DNA of 64,000 bases from a virus. The stretch covers positions 62,001 to 126,000 of the IMG/VR virus record IMGVR_UViG_3300015202_000003; one strand, 5' to 3'. The notes below the pieces were generated by a model. It was not told where the DNA came from, ran no database searches, and worked only from the letters and a program-made list of their open reading frames with translations. Position numbers and translations under genes: made by a program. Below are positions 47,897 to 56,596 of the stretch, piece after piece; position 1 is the stretch's first letter; every line of letters starts with the position of its first letter.

Positions 47897-47905
47897 TGTT
47901 AGACT
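47897..47905 (+). promoter_or_regulatory. Extended -10 promoter (TGTTAGACT)
   Basis: Same pattern as the recA and SbcC-like promoters. Lies 38 bases before the start at 47944. Confidence 0.45.
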
Positions 47906-47943
47906 AATAAAGTAAATAAAGAAAAGGAGAAATTAAAAAAACC

Positions 47944-49002
47944 ATGATTGTTCTTCAAGAGTTAACGCAGCGTTTATACGATAAAAACCCTCAGCAATTT
48001 CAGGGTTCTTGTTTATCTTACGGATTAGAAAACAATTGTTTTGAATTTGTATGGGAGTCGGATTTATCTGAAATGGATTTTATTAGACAAAATCCACAGC
48101 TTCAATTTGAGGCTCATACATTAACTTCCTTGTATGATACGGAGCCTCAATGGAACAAAACACAAGACAATTTAATTTCCTTATTTTTCCAAACTAATCT
48201 GCCTGTTGATGAGATAGGTTTATTAAATTTATCTTTTGAAGTCAGAGAAATTTTAGACGTAACATCTTTAACTCATAAGATAGAGGCAAGTTTCCCGGAT
48301 GTTTCTTCTCCTGAAGAATTGTCATATTCTCAATACGAACAAGTTGAAAATCTTTGTTCTTTTTTGAATAGAGAGCCTGTTTGGTTTGTAAAAGAAGACG
48401 AACCTAATTTTTCATTGGCTTTAAAATTAATTTTTCCATTAGAGTTAGAAGACCCCAGAACATCTTTTTACGATGAAGATTTCGTATTGGAACACAGAGG
48501 AGAGGAAAACGATTGGTCTTTTTCTTTGTTAGATTTAAAGTTGTTGGGTTATGATGCACAGGAGGTATTAGAAATGTATGAAAATTTAGGTAAAGCTGTT
48601 ACAATTCAAGAAGATTCCGAAGAAGAATTTATCCCAGACAAGTCTTCTTTGGTCAAAGATTACGGAACGGTAGAAGATACTTTGTTAGGAAGAGAAGTTG
48701 TTTATTTTAAATTGGGTGATAACAGAATAGAATATAGATATGAATGTAAGGGTAAAACTGCCAAAGAAGCTCTTGAAGCCTATTTAAATGATGTAAGGAA
48801 AAACACAAAGAGTTTGGGAGTTTCTTACAATAAATTTGTAAAATTCTCCTCTGATTGGAAAGAAGTAATGACTTCCAAAGGTTCTTTACAGGATAGGGGA
48901 ATGGAAGCATCCTATATTTCTCCTAAATCTATTGGCTCTTCAATTACGGCATCAAAAGCCCACGATTCAAACGTTTCCAGAAGAACGGGAAAAAGGAGTT
49001 AA
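47944..49002 (+). CDS. Acidic protein of unknown function
   Basis: 352 residues, strongly acidic, soluble, with a Ser-rich basic C-terminal tail. Preceded by AAGGAG and AAAAAAACC. Own promoter and terminator. Could be a structural or scaffold protein. No family recognised. Confidence 0.65.
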   Translation: MIVLQELTQRLYDKNPQQFQGSCLSYGLENNCFEFVWESDLSEMDFIRQNPQLQFEAHTLTSLYDTEPQWNKTQDNLISLFFQTNLPVDEIGLLNLSFEVREILDVTSLTHKIEASFPDVSSPEELSYSQYEQVENLCSFLNREPVWFVKEDEPNFSLALKLIFPLELEDPRTSFYDEDFVLEHRGEENDWSFSLLDLKLLGYDAQEVLEMYENLGKAVTIQEDSEEEFIPDKSSLVKDYGTVEDTLLGREVVYFKLGDNRIEYRYECKGKTAKEALEAYLNDVRKNTKSLGVSYNKFVKFSSDWKEVMTSKGSLQDRGMEASYISPKSIGSSITASKAHDSNVSRRTGKRS

Positions 49003-49005
49003 TTT

Positions 49006-49048
49006 AAAAACAAACACATTGAATCTTTGTTCTTTGTGTTTGTTTTTT
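49006..49048 (+). terminator. Intrinsic terminator with a GAATCTTTGTTC loop
   Basis: AAAAACAAACACA pairs with TGTGTTTGTTTTT around GAATCTTTGTTC, a one-base variant of the common loop. Confidence 0.85.
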
Positions 49049-49066
49049 AACTTCCAAAAATTTAAA

Positions 49067-49741
49067 ATGTATTTAAACCCTTCAATTTCAAGTTTGTTTA
49101 GTTCCATGTTTGGTTCTCAGAACGAGGAGATTAAAAAACAAATTTCTTCCAATGGAATTTTTTATGTTTTTGATTTAAAAGATCAGAAACTTTTATGGGA
49201 TTGCAAGCAAGTTGGAAAAGACGAATATGAAATTGTTTTTCCTTTATTTTGCCTTAAATTTTTAGAATTAGAGCAAGATTTCAAATGTGGGAAAGTCAAC
49301 GGAAAAGCGTCTTTTACGGGGGAAGAGTTAGATATTCTTTCCGAAGAGTATGTTCCACAATTAAAAGATTGGAAAGAAAATTTCGACATTTTTTCTTTGT
49401 TTGTTTATTCGGTAAAAGAGTTATTGGGTTATTTACCTCAAACTAATCTCAAAGAAACACATGGTTTAGGTTTGGCTGTTTACCATGAAATAAACACTCC
49501 TAAGAGAGAAGCATTAGATTTATTTTATGTATTTGGAGAGAACAGTTTTAAATTTACACTGTCTTACGAGGCTTATTATGAAGCCAAAACATCTGCTTCT
49601 TTTAGTTATTTGACCCCTTATTTTGATTCTTTTTATTTAAATAAAATAGAAGAAGATCAGGGTGATTTAGAGTGTGAAATTAAAATTAGTAAGTTGCCGG
49701 ATTTCTTTTCTTCTTTAAATTTATTTTTAAGTCAGTTTTAG
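49067..49741 (+). CDS. Protein of unknown function
   Basis: 224 residues from the ATG at 49067; the longer frame from 48932 runs over the terminator and is unlikely. Soluble, with mixed secondary structure and Phe/Tyr-rich beta strands. No family recognised. Confidence 0.65.
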   Translation: MYLNPSISSLFSSMFGSQNEEIKKQISSNGIFYVFDLKDQKLLWDCKQVGKDEYEIVFPLFCLKFLELEQDFKCGKVNGKASFTGEELDILSEEYVPQLKDWKENFDIFSLFVYSVKELLGYLPQTNLKETHGLGLAVYHEINTPKREALDLFYVFGENSFKFTLSYEAYYEAKTSASFSYLTPYFDSFYLNKIEEDQGDLECEIKISKLPDFFSSLNLFLSQF

Positions 49742-49893
49742 TTAGTTGTTTTTTAGTTTATTTCTATTGTTTTGTGTCAATTAGTTTCGGGGTTAATTTT
49801 TCTTAGGGAGATTGAAAAAATTTAAGCGTAGCACAAATTATATTTTAGTTTTTTCTTAGAGATTGAGTTGTAAGTTTTATATTCTTTTTAATT

Positions 49894-50310
49894 ATGTCAC
49901 AGAAATTAAATTTTCCGTTTGTTGATGAGTTCAAGTCTGAATTTGAGAAATCGTTTGTTCCCGCCTATAAATTTAAACAATTAGATTCCAACATTATTTC
50001 CGTTGTAGATAGTTTGGGAAGAGAAGTAATAAATATAACTTTTGACCCGAAATTAGGAGATGAGCAAAACCCTATTTTTATTGTTAATTACGGTGAAAAA
50101 TACTCTTCTATGGCGTGGCATAGGATTTTAGATAGGTTTGAAAGTATCTTTACTGGGATGCCGTATACGAAGACTTCTCTTTTCTTTCATATTTTAGCAG
50201 AAAAACTTAAAGCTCAAAGAGATGGTGCAAAAGAAAGGAAAGCAGAGTTAGAATCTGCTTGGTTTTCTGAGAGACTTCGTTTGTGGAAGTTAGGTATCAA
50301 AGTCCCTTAG
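49894..50310 (+). CDS. Protein of unknown function
   Basis: 138 residues with an alpha/beta pattern and a helical C-terminus (LKAQRDGAKERKAELESAWF). Leader TTTTTAATT. Followed by a tnpB right-end relic. Confidence 0.6.
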   Translation: MSQKLNFPFVDEFKSEFEKSFVPAYKFKQLDSNIISVVDSLGREVINITFDPKLGDEQNPIFIVNYGEKYSSMAWHRILDRFESIFTGMPYTKTSLFFHILAEKLKAQRDGAKERKAELESAWFSERLRLWKLGIKVP

Positions 50311-50390
50311 CGATTTAAATATTTTTTAATCTTTGTGAGAACGGCCTTTTAATTTTTCCTCTCGTAATAAAAAAGAATTTACTCGTCGAG

Positions 50391-50465
50391 GGGAATATTA
50401 GTCTTGCTTCGGCAATAGTTTCTCGTTGAAGAAGGAAGCTCTTCTGCTTGTCAGGGTGGAAATTA
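50391..50465 (+). mobile_element. Decayed right end of a tnpB element (relic 4)
   Basis: GAGGGGAATATTAGTCTTGC, TTCGGCAATAGTTTCTCGTT, GAAGAAGGAAGCTCTTCTGC and TTGTCAGGGTGG align along the whole 3' end of the tnpB element at 46989-47066 with scattered changes. The rest of the element is gone. Confidence 0.8.
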
Positions 50466-51143
50466 ACAATCTTTAACATATTAAAATCTCTTTGGGAGCT
50501 TTCTTTTGATTTTTCTTCTAAGAATTTGGAGAGTTCCCACTACGCTTATTTTGCTCACAAGTATGATATAAAAAATTGGAGAATTTTAAAATCTTCTTCT
50601 GTTATTGGTTTAGAGGGTTTACCCCAACACGTTTTAAGGTTTGTAGCTCAGAGAGGTGAGGTGTTAGCGATGTTTGAGTTTTTTGATGTTGAAAAAACAA
50701 AACCTGTATTTATAGTTTTACGAGATTTGGAATCAAAAGAGTTTTTAGTGTGGGGTTATTCTTCAGGTTTGCTGTATGGGTATTCTTCTTTAAATTTAAA
50801 CATAGATAAACCAATAGTATTAGTAGAGGGTGTTTTAGACTGTGAGGTATGTAAATTATTTAATCCGAATTGTTTAGCTGTTTTAACTTCTCGTTTATCT
50901 AAATCTCAGATAGGGTTTTTAAAACAATTGAACAAAAAAATAATTTTGTTTTACGATAACGATGTTTCTGGATTAGAGGGAGCGCAGAAAGATTATTCTT
51001 TATTAAAATTAATGGGTTTCGAGGTTAGTTTTTTATCTCATTTTCCAAAAATAAAAGATGCGGGAGAGTTGGCTTTTTTAGAATGGAGTGTAGATAAGAA
51101 TTATGAAAATTTAAAAAGTTATTTATCTTCTAAATTAAAATAG
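50448..51143 (+). CDS. TOPRIM primase-like protein, possibly truncated at the N-terminus
   Basis: 231 residues by the first available start, a TTG that lies inside the IS right-end relic. TOPRIM domain: PIVLVEGVLDCEV (Glu127) and ILFYDNDVSGLEGAQ (Asp170, Asp172), as in DnaG-type primases and primase-helicases. The N-terminal part (about 20-100) may be the remainder of a primase core. No zinc finger or helicase domain is present. No ATG exists near the start, so an element insertion may have replaced the original 5' end. Confidence 0.7.
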   Translation: MSGWKLTIFNILKSLWELSFDFSSKNLESSHYAYFAHKYDIKNWRILKSSSVIGLEGLPQHVLRFVAQRGEVLAMFEFFDVEKTKPVFIVLRDLESKEFLVWGYSSGLLYGYSSLNLNIDKPIVLVEGVLDCEVCKLFNPNCLAVLTSRLSKSQIGFLKQLNKKIILFYDNDVSGLEGAQKDYSLLKLMGFEVSFLSHFPKIKDAGELAFLEWSVDKNYENLKSYLSSKLK

Positions 51144-51206
51144 TCATTACTTTAATGGTAAAACGGAAGCTAATTCTCTTTTTTTAAATTTAAAAAAATA
51201 AAAGAC

Positions 51207-51247
51207 AAAAAATTCACAGAAAACTTGCGTTTCTGTGAATTTTTTTT
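51207..51247 (+). terminator. Strong intrinsic terminator
   Basis: AAAAAATTCACAGAAA pairs with TTTCTGTGAATTTTTT across a 7-nt loop, followed by a T-tract. Confidence 0.9.
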
Positions 51248-51252
51248 TAAAA

Positions 51253-51296
51253 TATAATATGTTAGTTTTTAATAACAGTTATTTTTAATTGTTATT
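51253..51296 (+). promoter_or_regulatory. TATAAT promoter with adjacent inverted repeat
   Basis: TATAAT at 51253-51258 is followed by AATAACAGTTA (51271-51281), which pairs with TAATTGTTATT (51286-51296) just before the sigma-like gene. The repeat could be an operator or an mRNA hairpin that controls that gene. Confidence 0.5.
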
Positions 51297-51303
51297 TTTT
51301 AAA

Positions 51304-51912
51304 ATGACTTCAATTTCAAAAAACATTCATCCACATAAGTTTGATTGGCCTTATGTAATAAGGTTAGTATCAGAGAAATATTACGAGCATCCAGAAGTTT
51401 TAAAAACAATTGATACGATGTGTGAATTAGTCTGGTCAAGATATTTTAATTTTCCATGTTTCAATCAAATGGACAGAGAAGATATGATTCAAGAGGGCCG
51501 TTTAAAATCTCTAAAAATGTTACAGTTAGAGTATTTCAACCCTGAATATTCGTTAAGAAACTTTCTTTATACGGGTATTAGAAACGAGATGCAGAATTTC
51601 ACAGTTAAATTTCAAAAGAACCCTATTTGCGGAGCGGAGAACTTTGATTTCGATGTATTAGCAGATAACGCTTACTACGAAGATGGTTTAGAAATGGAAA
51701 CAGAGATTTTAACACAGGTTTTTTCTAAATTTTCAAAAGAGTATTTAAGATTTGCTCCTGACACAATTTTAGCGTTAAAAGAAAGAGGTTTTACGTTTGA
51801 GAAAATGCCTGTGTCGGACGGAAAAACTTCTTTTAGGTCTAAAGAACTTGTTTCTAAGTTTGAGTGTTTGTGTATTTGGCAAAAGATGGATTCGTTACGA
51901 AATTTAAAATAA
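51304..51912 (+). CDS. Sigma-70 family-like transcription factor
   Basis: 202 residues from the ATG at 51304. Region 2 pattern: QMDREDMIQEGRLKSLKMLQ, FNPEYSLRNFLYTGIRNEMQ, as in sigma region 2.1-2.3 (DLxQEG...F.P..xxFxxYL...IRNxM). The C-terminal part could hold a region 4-like helix-turn-helix, but it is not obvious. Plausible phage-encoded late sigma (T4 gp55-like size), recognising phage promoters. Confidence 0.75.
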   Translation: MTSISKNIHPHKFDWPYVIRLVSEKYYEHPEVLKTIDTMCELVWSRYFNFPCFNQMDREDMIQEGRLKSLKMLQLEYFNPEYSLRNFLYTGIRNEMQNFTVKFQKNPICGAENFDFDVLADNAYYEDGLEMETEILTQVFSKFSKEYLRFAPDTILALKERGFTFEKMPVSDGKTSFRSKELVSKFECLCIWQKMDSLRNLK

Positions 51913-51914
51913 AA

Positions 51915-52472
51915 ATGAAAGATTTTCCAACCAACATTAATAAGAAAGAAAGACAACGTGGTAGCAACGAAACCTTTTCAGGTTATTTGAGCCACATAGA
52001 ACTAACTGAATACGATTATAAACTATTATTGTCTTCTTTACGTTCCAAATATAAAACATATTTTTTTGATTTTTTGACGGCAATTATTTCTCCTCCAGAA
52101 TTTCTAAAATTTTTAGATTTGTTTTCTCACGATATTTTACAAATTCCTCCGAGGGAAGAAATTTGTGCTTTAATTTCTGATGTCAAGATTTACGGTTACA
52201 TCGAAAGAAAAAAAGAAAAGTCTAATTGCGAGACATTAGAAGGTTTAAAGCAAACTCCGGATTTCCTCTTACAGAGTGCTTCAATGGCATTTGCTTTGCC
52301 TAAATTACAAGTGGAAAAGTCTAATAACAGAACTCGGAAACTTATCTCTTCCCTTAATACGTTGGATTTGTTAAATTTAAACAGTCTTAAATCCCGCAAG
52401 AAGTTATCTATAGAGAAGCCGTTGAAAGATGCTATACTGGAAGAGGAAAGCGAAGATTTAGAGACAAACTAA
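51915..52472 (+). CDS. Protein of unknown function after the sigma-like gene
   Basis: 185 residues from the ATG at 51915, 2 bases after the sigma-like stop. Helical, basic middle, acidic C-terminus. Co-translated with the sigma-like gene, so it may be a partner. No family recognised. Confidence 0.6.
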   Translation: MKDFPTNINKKERQRGSNETFSGYLSHIELTEYDYKLLLSSLRSKYKTYFFDFLTAIISPPEFLKFLDLFSHDILQIPPREEICALISDVKIYGYIERKKEKSNCETLEGLKQTPDFLLQSASMAFALPKLQVEKSNNRTRKLISSLNTLDLLNLNSLKSRKKLSIEKPLKDAILEEESEDLETN

Positions 52473-52487
52473 AAAGAGAAAAATTTT

Positions 52488-53111
52488 ATGTCAGAATACA
52501 AAACCGAGTTAATCTCAAAAGACACAGAAGAAGAAGAAAACGATCCTTTTTCGGATTTGATTCCTTCTAATCCTTCAACTCCCAAACCCAGTAGAAGTTT
52601 GGAAGATTCCGTAACAACTCTCTCTAAAGCCTCTCATTCGGGGATAGAAAAGGCTCATGGTGTCATGTCCAAAGAAGACCAAGTAGTTTACGACAATTGG
52701 CTTTGCGGGAAGGTTTCAGAGCCTCCAGAAGCCCTTAGATTGATGTTAGACCCTAATTTTAGAGATAGGGTTTCTAACTCTTTAATGTATCTTGTTGCGG
52801 ATGCAACAATTAGAGCCAACCATCATGCTTCTTATAATAATGCTATTGAAGCTAAACTTTTTGATTTGGAGGTGTTGAATCGTTACAATTCTGGCGATAC
52901 AGAGTTAATTGCTTTGCATGAACGTTCTTCAAAAACTTCTCAGGAAAATTTAAAATTTATTACTGGGACTTTAAAAGAACATCCTCAACTTTTCGATGCT
53001 TCTCCTAAACCTGATCCCAACCCTCAGATTGCGGAATTAAATAGAAAGTTACAAGAGTTTTCTCCTGCTAAATTATCTAAAATTCAAGATATTTTAGACA
53101 GTTTAGATTAG
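52488..53111 (+). CDS. Acidic helical protein of unknown function
   Basis: 207 residues. Disordered acidic N-terminus (about 1-50), a helical core (about 60-165) and a Pro-rich linker before a final helix. Size and layout could fit a small terminase subunit or packaging accessory, but no motif shows it. Strong terminator follows. Confidence 0.55.
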   Translation: MSEYKTELISKDTEEEENDPFSDLIPSNPSTPKPSRSLEDSVTTLSKASHSGIEKAHGVMSKEDQVVYDNWLCGKVSEPPEALRLMLDPNFRDRVSNSLMYLVADATIRANHHASYNNAIEAKLFDLEVLNRYNSGDTELIALHERSSKTSQENLKFITGTLKEHPQLFDASPKPDPNPQIAELNRKLQEFSPAKLSKIQDILDSLD

Positions 53112-53132
53112 AGATTAGTTAGAAACAACAGA

Positions 53133-53174
53133 AGACCCCCTTTTAGATTAAAAACCTAAAAGGGGGTTTTTTTT
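53133..53174 (+). terminator. Strong intrinsic terminator
   Basis: ACCCCCTTTTAG pairs with CTAAAAGGGGGT across a 9-nt loop, then T-tract. It separates the sigma-like operon from the ART cluster. Confidence 0.9.
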
Positions 53175-53296
53175 AAAATGAGAGTTTTAATAAAGGAAAA
53201 GGAATTAGATTTTAAAATGAAAACGAGCAGCAAATTACAATTAAATTTTTTAAATGTTTTTTAACTTTAAATTGGGTTTATCCTCACGATAATTAA

Positions 53297-54097
53297 ATGT
53301 TTAACTATATTCCTGTTTACAATGTTTCAGAGGAAGGTTATTGGGACAAATCCAAAGAAGAGCCTATATGGATTCAAAATCACATAGAATTGGTGAAAGA
53401 GGCTCTTAGTGTTTGGGTGGGAGATTCTATTGTTTTATATCATCATTTAGAAGATATAAAGAAAAAACAACCATTACCTTCTTCTGGCAGTGGAAAAATT
53501 GCAAGGATGAGAGCGGAGGCTTTGTTATGGGAAATTAAAAACGAGTCTAAATTAAATTCTTTTGTTTTATACAGAGGCTCTCACGAATATCCGACAGGTT
53601 TACAATCTTTTTCTTCTAATTTAAAAGTGGCTCAGAAATGGGCTGATAAAAATAATGGTTTTATTTATGTGGCCCCTAAGAAAACTGTAAGGGGTTTAAG
53701 ACTGACTGATTACGGAAAAAACACTTTTGGAGAGCGGGAATGGATAGTTGACTGTTCAACTTCAACTGAAAACTTTGATATGATTAAACCAATAAAAGAA
53801 GAACAAATTTTAATTTTTAAAAGTTCTAATGTTCCTATAAAAGAGGGTCTACGAGTTAATTATTTATTAGAAAAGGAAGGCGATTTCCCGGACAATGCTT
53901 CTGTTCTTAAAGGAGATTTTAATTTATCTGTTATTAAAAATAGGAGGTGGATGTTTAATTCTAAGTTGAACGAGTTTGTGTTGGGCATGATTAAACCAAT
54001 CATGCAGAGGAATTTGAATATGCAAAAGCCAGAGGAAGATATGACGATTGTTTACGGGGTTGGTTTGGTTTTGGCGGAGAATATAAAAATGGGATAG
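53297..54097 (+). CDS. ADP-ribosyltransferase (R-S-E class) with shared C-terminal module; gene frameshifted
   Basis: 266 residues. R-S-ExE ART pattern: VLYRGSHEYPTG (Arg93), LQSFSSNLKVAQKWADK (STS-like at 104-107) and GEREW (Glu146, Glu148). It would transfer ADP-ribose from NAD to a target protein or other molecule. At 171-186 comes ILIFKSSNVPIKEGLR, a motif found in four other proteins of this cluster. The frame ends at 54097, but another frame stays open to 54621 with protein-like sequence, so the gene seems shifted near 54050-54090. Confidence 0.75.
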   Translation: MFNYIPVYNVSEEGYWDKSKEEPIWIQNHIELVKEALSVWVGDSIVLYHHLEDIKKKQPLPSSGSGKIARMRAEALLWEIKNESKLNSFVLYRGSHEYPTGLQSFSSNLKVAQKWADKNNGFIYVAPKKTVRGLRLTDYGKNTFGEREWIVDCSTSTENFDMIKPIKEEQILIFKSSNVPIKEGLRVNYLLEKEGDFPDNASVLKGDFNLSVIKNRRWMFNSKLNEFVLGMIKPIMQRNLNMQKPEEDMTIVYGVGLVLAENIKMG

Positions 54098-54621
54098 TTC
54101 ATTTTGCTCCTCCAATTTCTCAAGAAGAATTAAAAGATTATGATATATTTGACGGTGTTTTAAAAACGGTTCGATTTTTTTTAAAGCATGGTTGTAATCA
54201 AAAAACAATTTTAAGAGGTCTGGGTTATTATAATAATGAAGAGACAATAGAAAAAACTTTTCCTGAATTATTTAATTCTTCTATTCAAGAGGATTCAAAC
54301 GAACCTGTTTTCCCCCCTACTTTAGATGAAGTTTATCGAAAAAATCTAAGAAATAAATTAAAAGGAACATTGGGTTCTTACGACTCCTCTGACGGAACTT
54401 ACAACATTTATATTCCTAAAGACAAAGTTTCAGATGCGGGGGAGGATGTAGATAAGTTACTAAAAAACATTATTGTTTCTAATTTTCTTAAAGAAGCTGA
54501 GAAACATGGTTATAGATTAAAAGAAAAAGATTTCAACTACCCCAATTTTTCTTTAAGTTTTCAAATAGGTTCTCCGAGTGTTTTGAAACAAAGATTGACT
54601 AATAAAGTTATGGCTCGGTAA
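54091..54621 (+). pseudogene. Continuation of the first ART gene in another frame
   Basis: In the frame of the TTG at 54370 the sequence upstream is fully open: GIVHFAPPISQEELKDYDIF, RFFLKHGCNQKTILRGLGYY, EETIEKTFPELFNSSIQED and on to the MAR end. It has no start of its own before 54370. The DNA around 54060-54090 has G and T runs where a +1 or -1 shift could join the frames. Either a sequencing/assembly indel, a true mutation or a programmed shift. Confidence 0.6.
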
Positions 54622-54632
54622 GAAAATAACAT

Positions 54633-55310
54633 TTGAAAGATATAGAAAAGGGAATGATTTTAAACATTTCTCCTTTTGTTTCTCAAAACAAATTTAAATT
54701 TTTAGATAGTGTAGAAGTCGGCTTAAATCTTAAAAATTTAAAGCCGAACAATTTTGAAAAAGTAGAAGGGAGAAAAACAAAACAAGAACAAGAGTATAAA
54801 TTTGATTATTCTTGTGTTTTAGTTCCTTTCTCCCCTTCTTTTAAAGAAGATTTTATTCAAGAATCTGAAAAGTTTGTCGGCCCGTTAGATTTTAGTGGCA
54901 AGGGCTTGGAATTAGAGCCTCATTTAACACTAAAATATGGTTTAACAACAGACGATATAAGTGAAGTGAAAGATTTAGTTTGTAATTTTGGAGAATTAAA
55001 TTTCACAACTCATTTTGTTTCTTGTTTTTTTGGAGAGGAGAAAAAGAAAGATTACGATGTTTTATATTTATCTGTTTTAAATTCCTCTAAATCTTTAAAT
55101 CGGTTAAATCATTTGTTGGGTTATCTATCCAATGTAGATGAAACAGAAATTTTCACGCCTCATATAACAATTGCCTACGTTCAAAAGGGCAAAGGATATA
55201 AGTATTTAGGAAAACCTTTTTCATTAAGTTTTCAAGCTATAGTTTCTGATGAAATAATTTTTTCAGATAGGAACGGAGTTCAAAATCTAATTTCTTTAGT
55301 TCAATGTTAA
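54633..55310 (+). CDS. 2H phosphoesterase-like protein
   Basis: 225 residues by the TTG at 54633; the ATG at 54654 after AAGGGA is an alternative. Two HxT motifs with the usual context: ELEPHLTLKYGL (His97, Thr99) and IFTPHITIAYV (His177, Thr179). The family cleaves 2',3' or 2',5' cyclic phosphodiester bonds and includes anti-CBASS enzymes of phages and 2'-5' RNA ligase-like proteins. The location within the ART cluster supports a host-directed role. Overlaps the next gene by 7 bases. Confidence 0.8.
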   Translation: MKDIEKGMILNISPFVSQNKFKFLDSVEVGLNLKNLKPNNFEKVEGRKTKQEQEYKFDYSCVLVPFSPSFKEDFIQESEKFVGPLDFSGKGLELEPHLTLKYGLTTDDISEVKDLVCNFGELNFTTHFVSCFFGEEKKKDYDVLYLSVLNSSKSLNRLNHLLGYLSNVDETEIFTPHITIAYVQKGKGYKYLGKPFSLSFQAIVSDEIIFSDRNGVQNLISLVQC

Positions 55311-56581
55311 TATTTAGTCCGAAAAACATTCCTTATATTAAAGGTTTAAGAGTGTTAGAATCTAAAAAAGAAGGTTTGTTAAAAAACATTAGGGGTGAGT
55401 GGGTGGACGAGCAAAAAGCAAAAGCAGATAGGGAAAAACTATATGCCCTTTACTTGGAAATTCAGAAGAAAAAAGGAGTTAAAGTTTCAACTGTCCCTGC
55501 TTCTTACGATAAAATGTCTCTTCCTGTTCTTTCACGAACTTTGAGGGCTATGTTACATTCTTTAGAGAAAAGGAAAGAAAGTCAGGAAAAATTTTTTATA
55601 CAATCTAAAGAGAAAAAAGAGGTTGAATCTGATAGTAATAAAGAGGTGGTTAAAGACCCCGAAGAAAAAGGTGGAGAAAGCGGTGGTGGGGTTAAAAAAG
55701 AGGTTGTTAATTTGGGTTTTTTAACTCCTGATAAAGAGGGTGTAGTTTTAATGCCTTTAAGTAATAAGAAACTTTTTTCTAAAAACCAGAAACCTTTTTT
55801 TGAAGAGGAGGTTAGGCAGGATGAAGATTCTTACCTTGAACATTCTAAAAAATTGGCGTCAAAAATCGTTTCTTCTTTAAAAGAAGACTTTGACGTAAAA
55901 AGTTTTGCGTTAGATTTAAAGGATTTAATAGGTTCACAAACACCTGATAGTCCTGAAGAGGTTGACCTTGAAACAACTTCTTTTCTTAAAAAACAAACTT
56001 CTTCTGTTGAAAATGCAGGTTTGGCTTTAATTCAAGCGTGGTATAGAAGTTCAAACGGTTCTGCTTTAAGTCAAATGATGCAACAATCAGCCAAGAATGT
56101 TTTTGGTGCGGATACAGATTCTTTTAAGCATGATACGGAGGAATTTAAATCTGGTAAGTCTGTTAAATATTTAAAAAGCAAGAAGGTTTTAGATTTCATG
56201 GCGAAGCATCAAAAAGCAGTAGACAAGATAGCGAAAGCAATGTATGAAGAAACCCAAAAACAATTGAAAGAGAAAGGAATTAAAGAGGTAACTGTTTTAA
56301 GAGGTGCGGAAGACTACGGGAAACAACTTAGTTCTTGTATTAATGGGGGGAAAAGTATAGATTTAAACCCTTTAAGTTCTTGGACTTGTGATAAATTTAT
56401 AGCAAAGGAGTTTTGTGATGATGTAGATTTCGGGAGAGGTATTATAATGAAAACCACGGTTCCGGCATCAAGAATATTTTCAACAGGTATGTCTGGAGTG
56501 GGAACATTAGGAGAAAGTGAAGTTGTTTTAATTGGCGGGAAAAATGTCGGCAAGGTGGGAAAGTATAATTTTGAGTTGTAG
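55304..56581 (+). CDS. ADP-ribosyltransferase (R-S-E class) on a modular N-terminus
   Basis: 425 residues. N-terminal MLIFSPKNIPYIKGLR motif; second shared part (RGEWVDEQKAKADREKLYAL, about 30-100) also in the gene at 57896; a Lys/Glu/Gly-rich linker (about 100-135); a middle region; then a C-terminal ART domain (about 235-425) with VTVLRG (Arg333), LSSWTCDKFIAKEF (Ser358/359) and GESEVVLIGG (Glu404, Glu406). All three catalytic features of R-S-E toxins are present. Resembles phage Alt-type and bacterial VIP2-like ARTs. Confidence 0.8.
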   Translation: MLIFSPKNIPYIKGLRVLESKKEGLLKNIRGEWVDEQKAKADREKLYALYLEIQKKKGVKVSTVPASYDKMSLPVLSRTLRAMLHSLEKRKESQEKFFIQSKEKKEVESDSNKEVVKDPEEKGGESGGGVKKEVVNLGFLTPDKEGVVLMPLSNKKLFSKNQKPFFEEEVRQDEDSYLEHSKKLASKIVSSLKEDFDVKSFALDLKDLIGSQTPDSPEEVDLETTSFLKKQTSSVENAGLALIQAWYRSSNGSALSQMMQQSAKNVFGADTDSFKHDTEEFKSGKSVKYLKSKKVLDFMAKHQKAVDKIAKAMYEETQKQLKEKGIKEVTVLRGAEDYGKQLSSCINGGKSIDLNPLSSWTCDKFIAKEFCDDVDFGRGIIMKTTVPASRIFSTGMSGVGTLGESEVVLIGGKNVGKVGKYNFEL

Positions 56582-56596
56582 GTTTAATATAAAAAA

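Noticed and set aside
48932-49066. N-terminal extension of the gene at 49067
   Set aside because: The extension would be read through the terminator at 49006-49048 and is hydrophobic nonsense in composition.
53178-53264. 28-codon frame right after the terminator at 53174
   Set aside because: Short, low complexity and Lys/Leu-rich; no support beyond an ATG.
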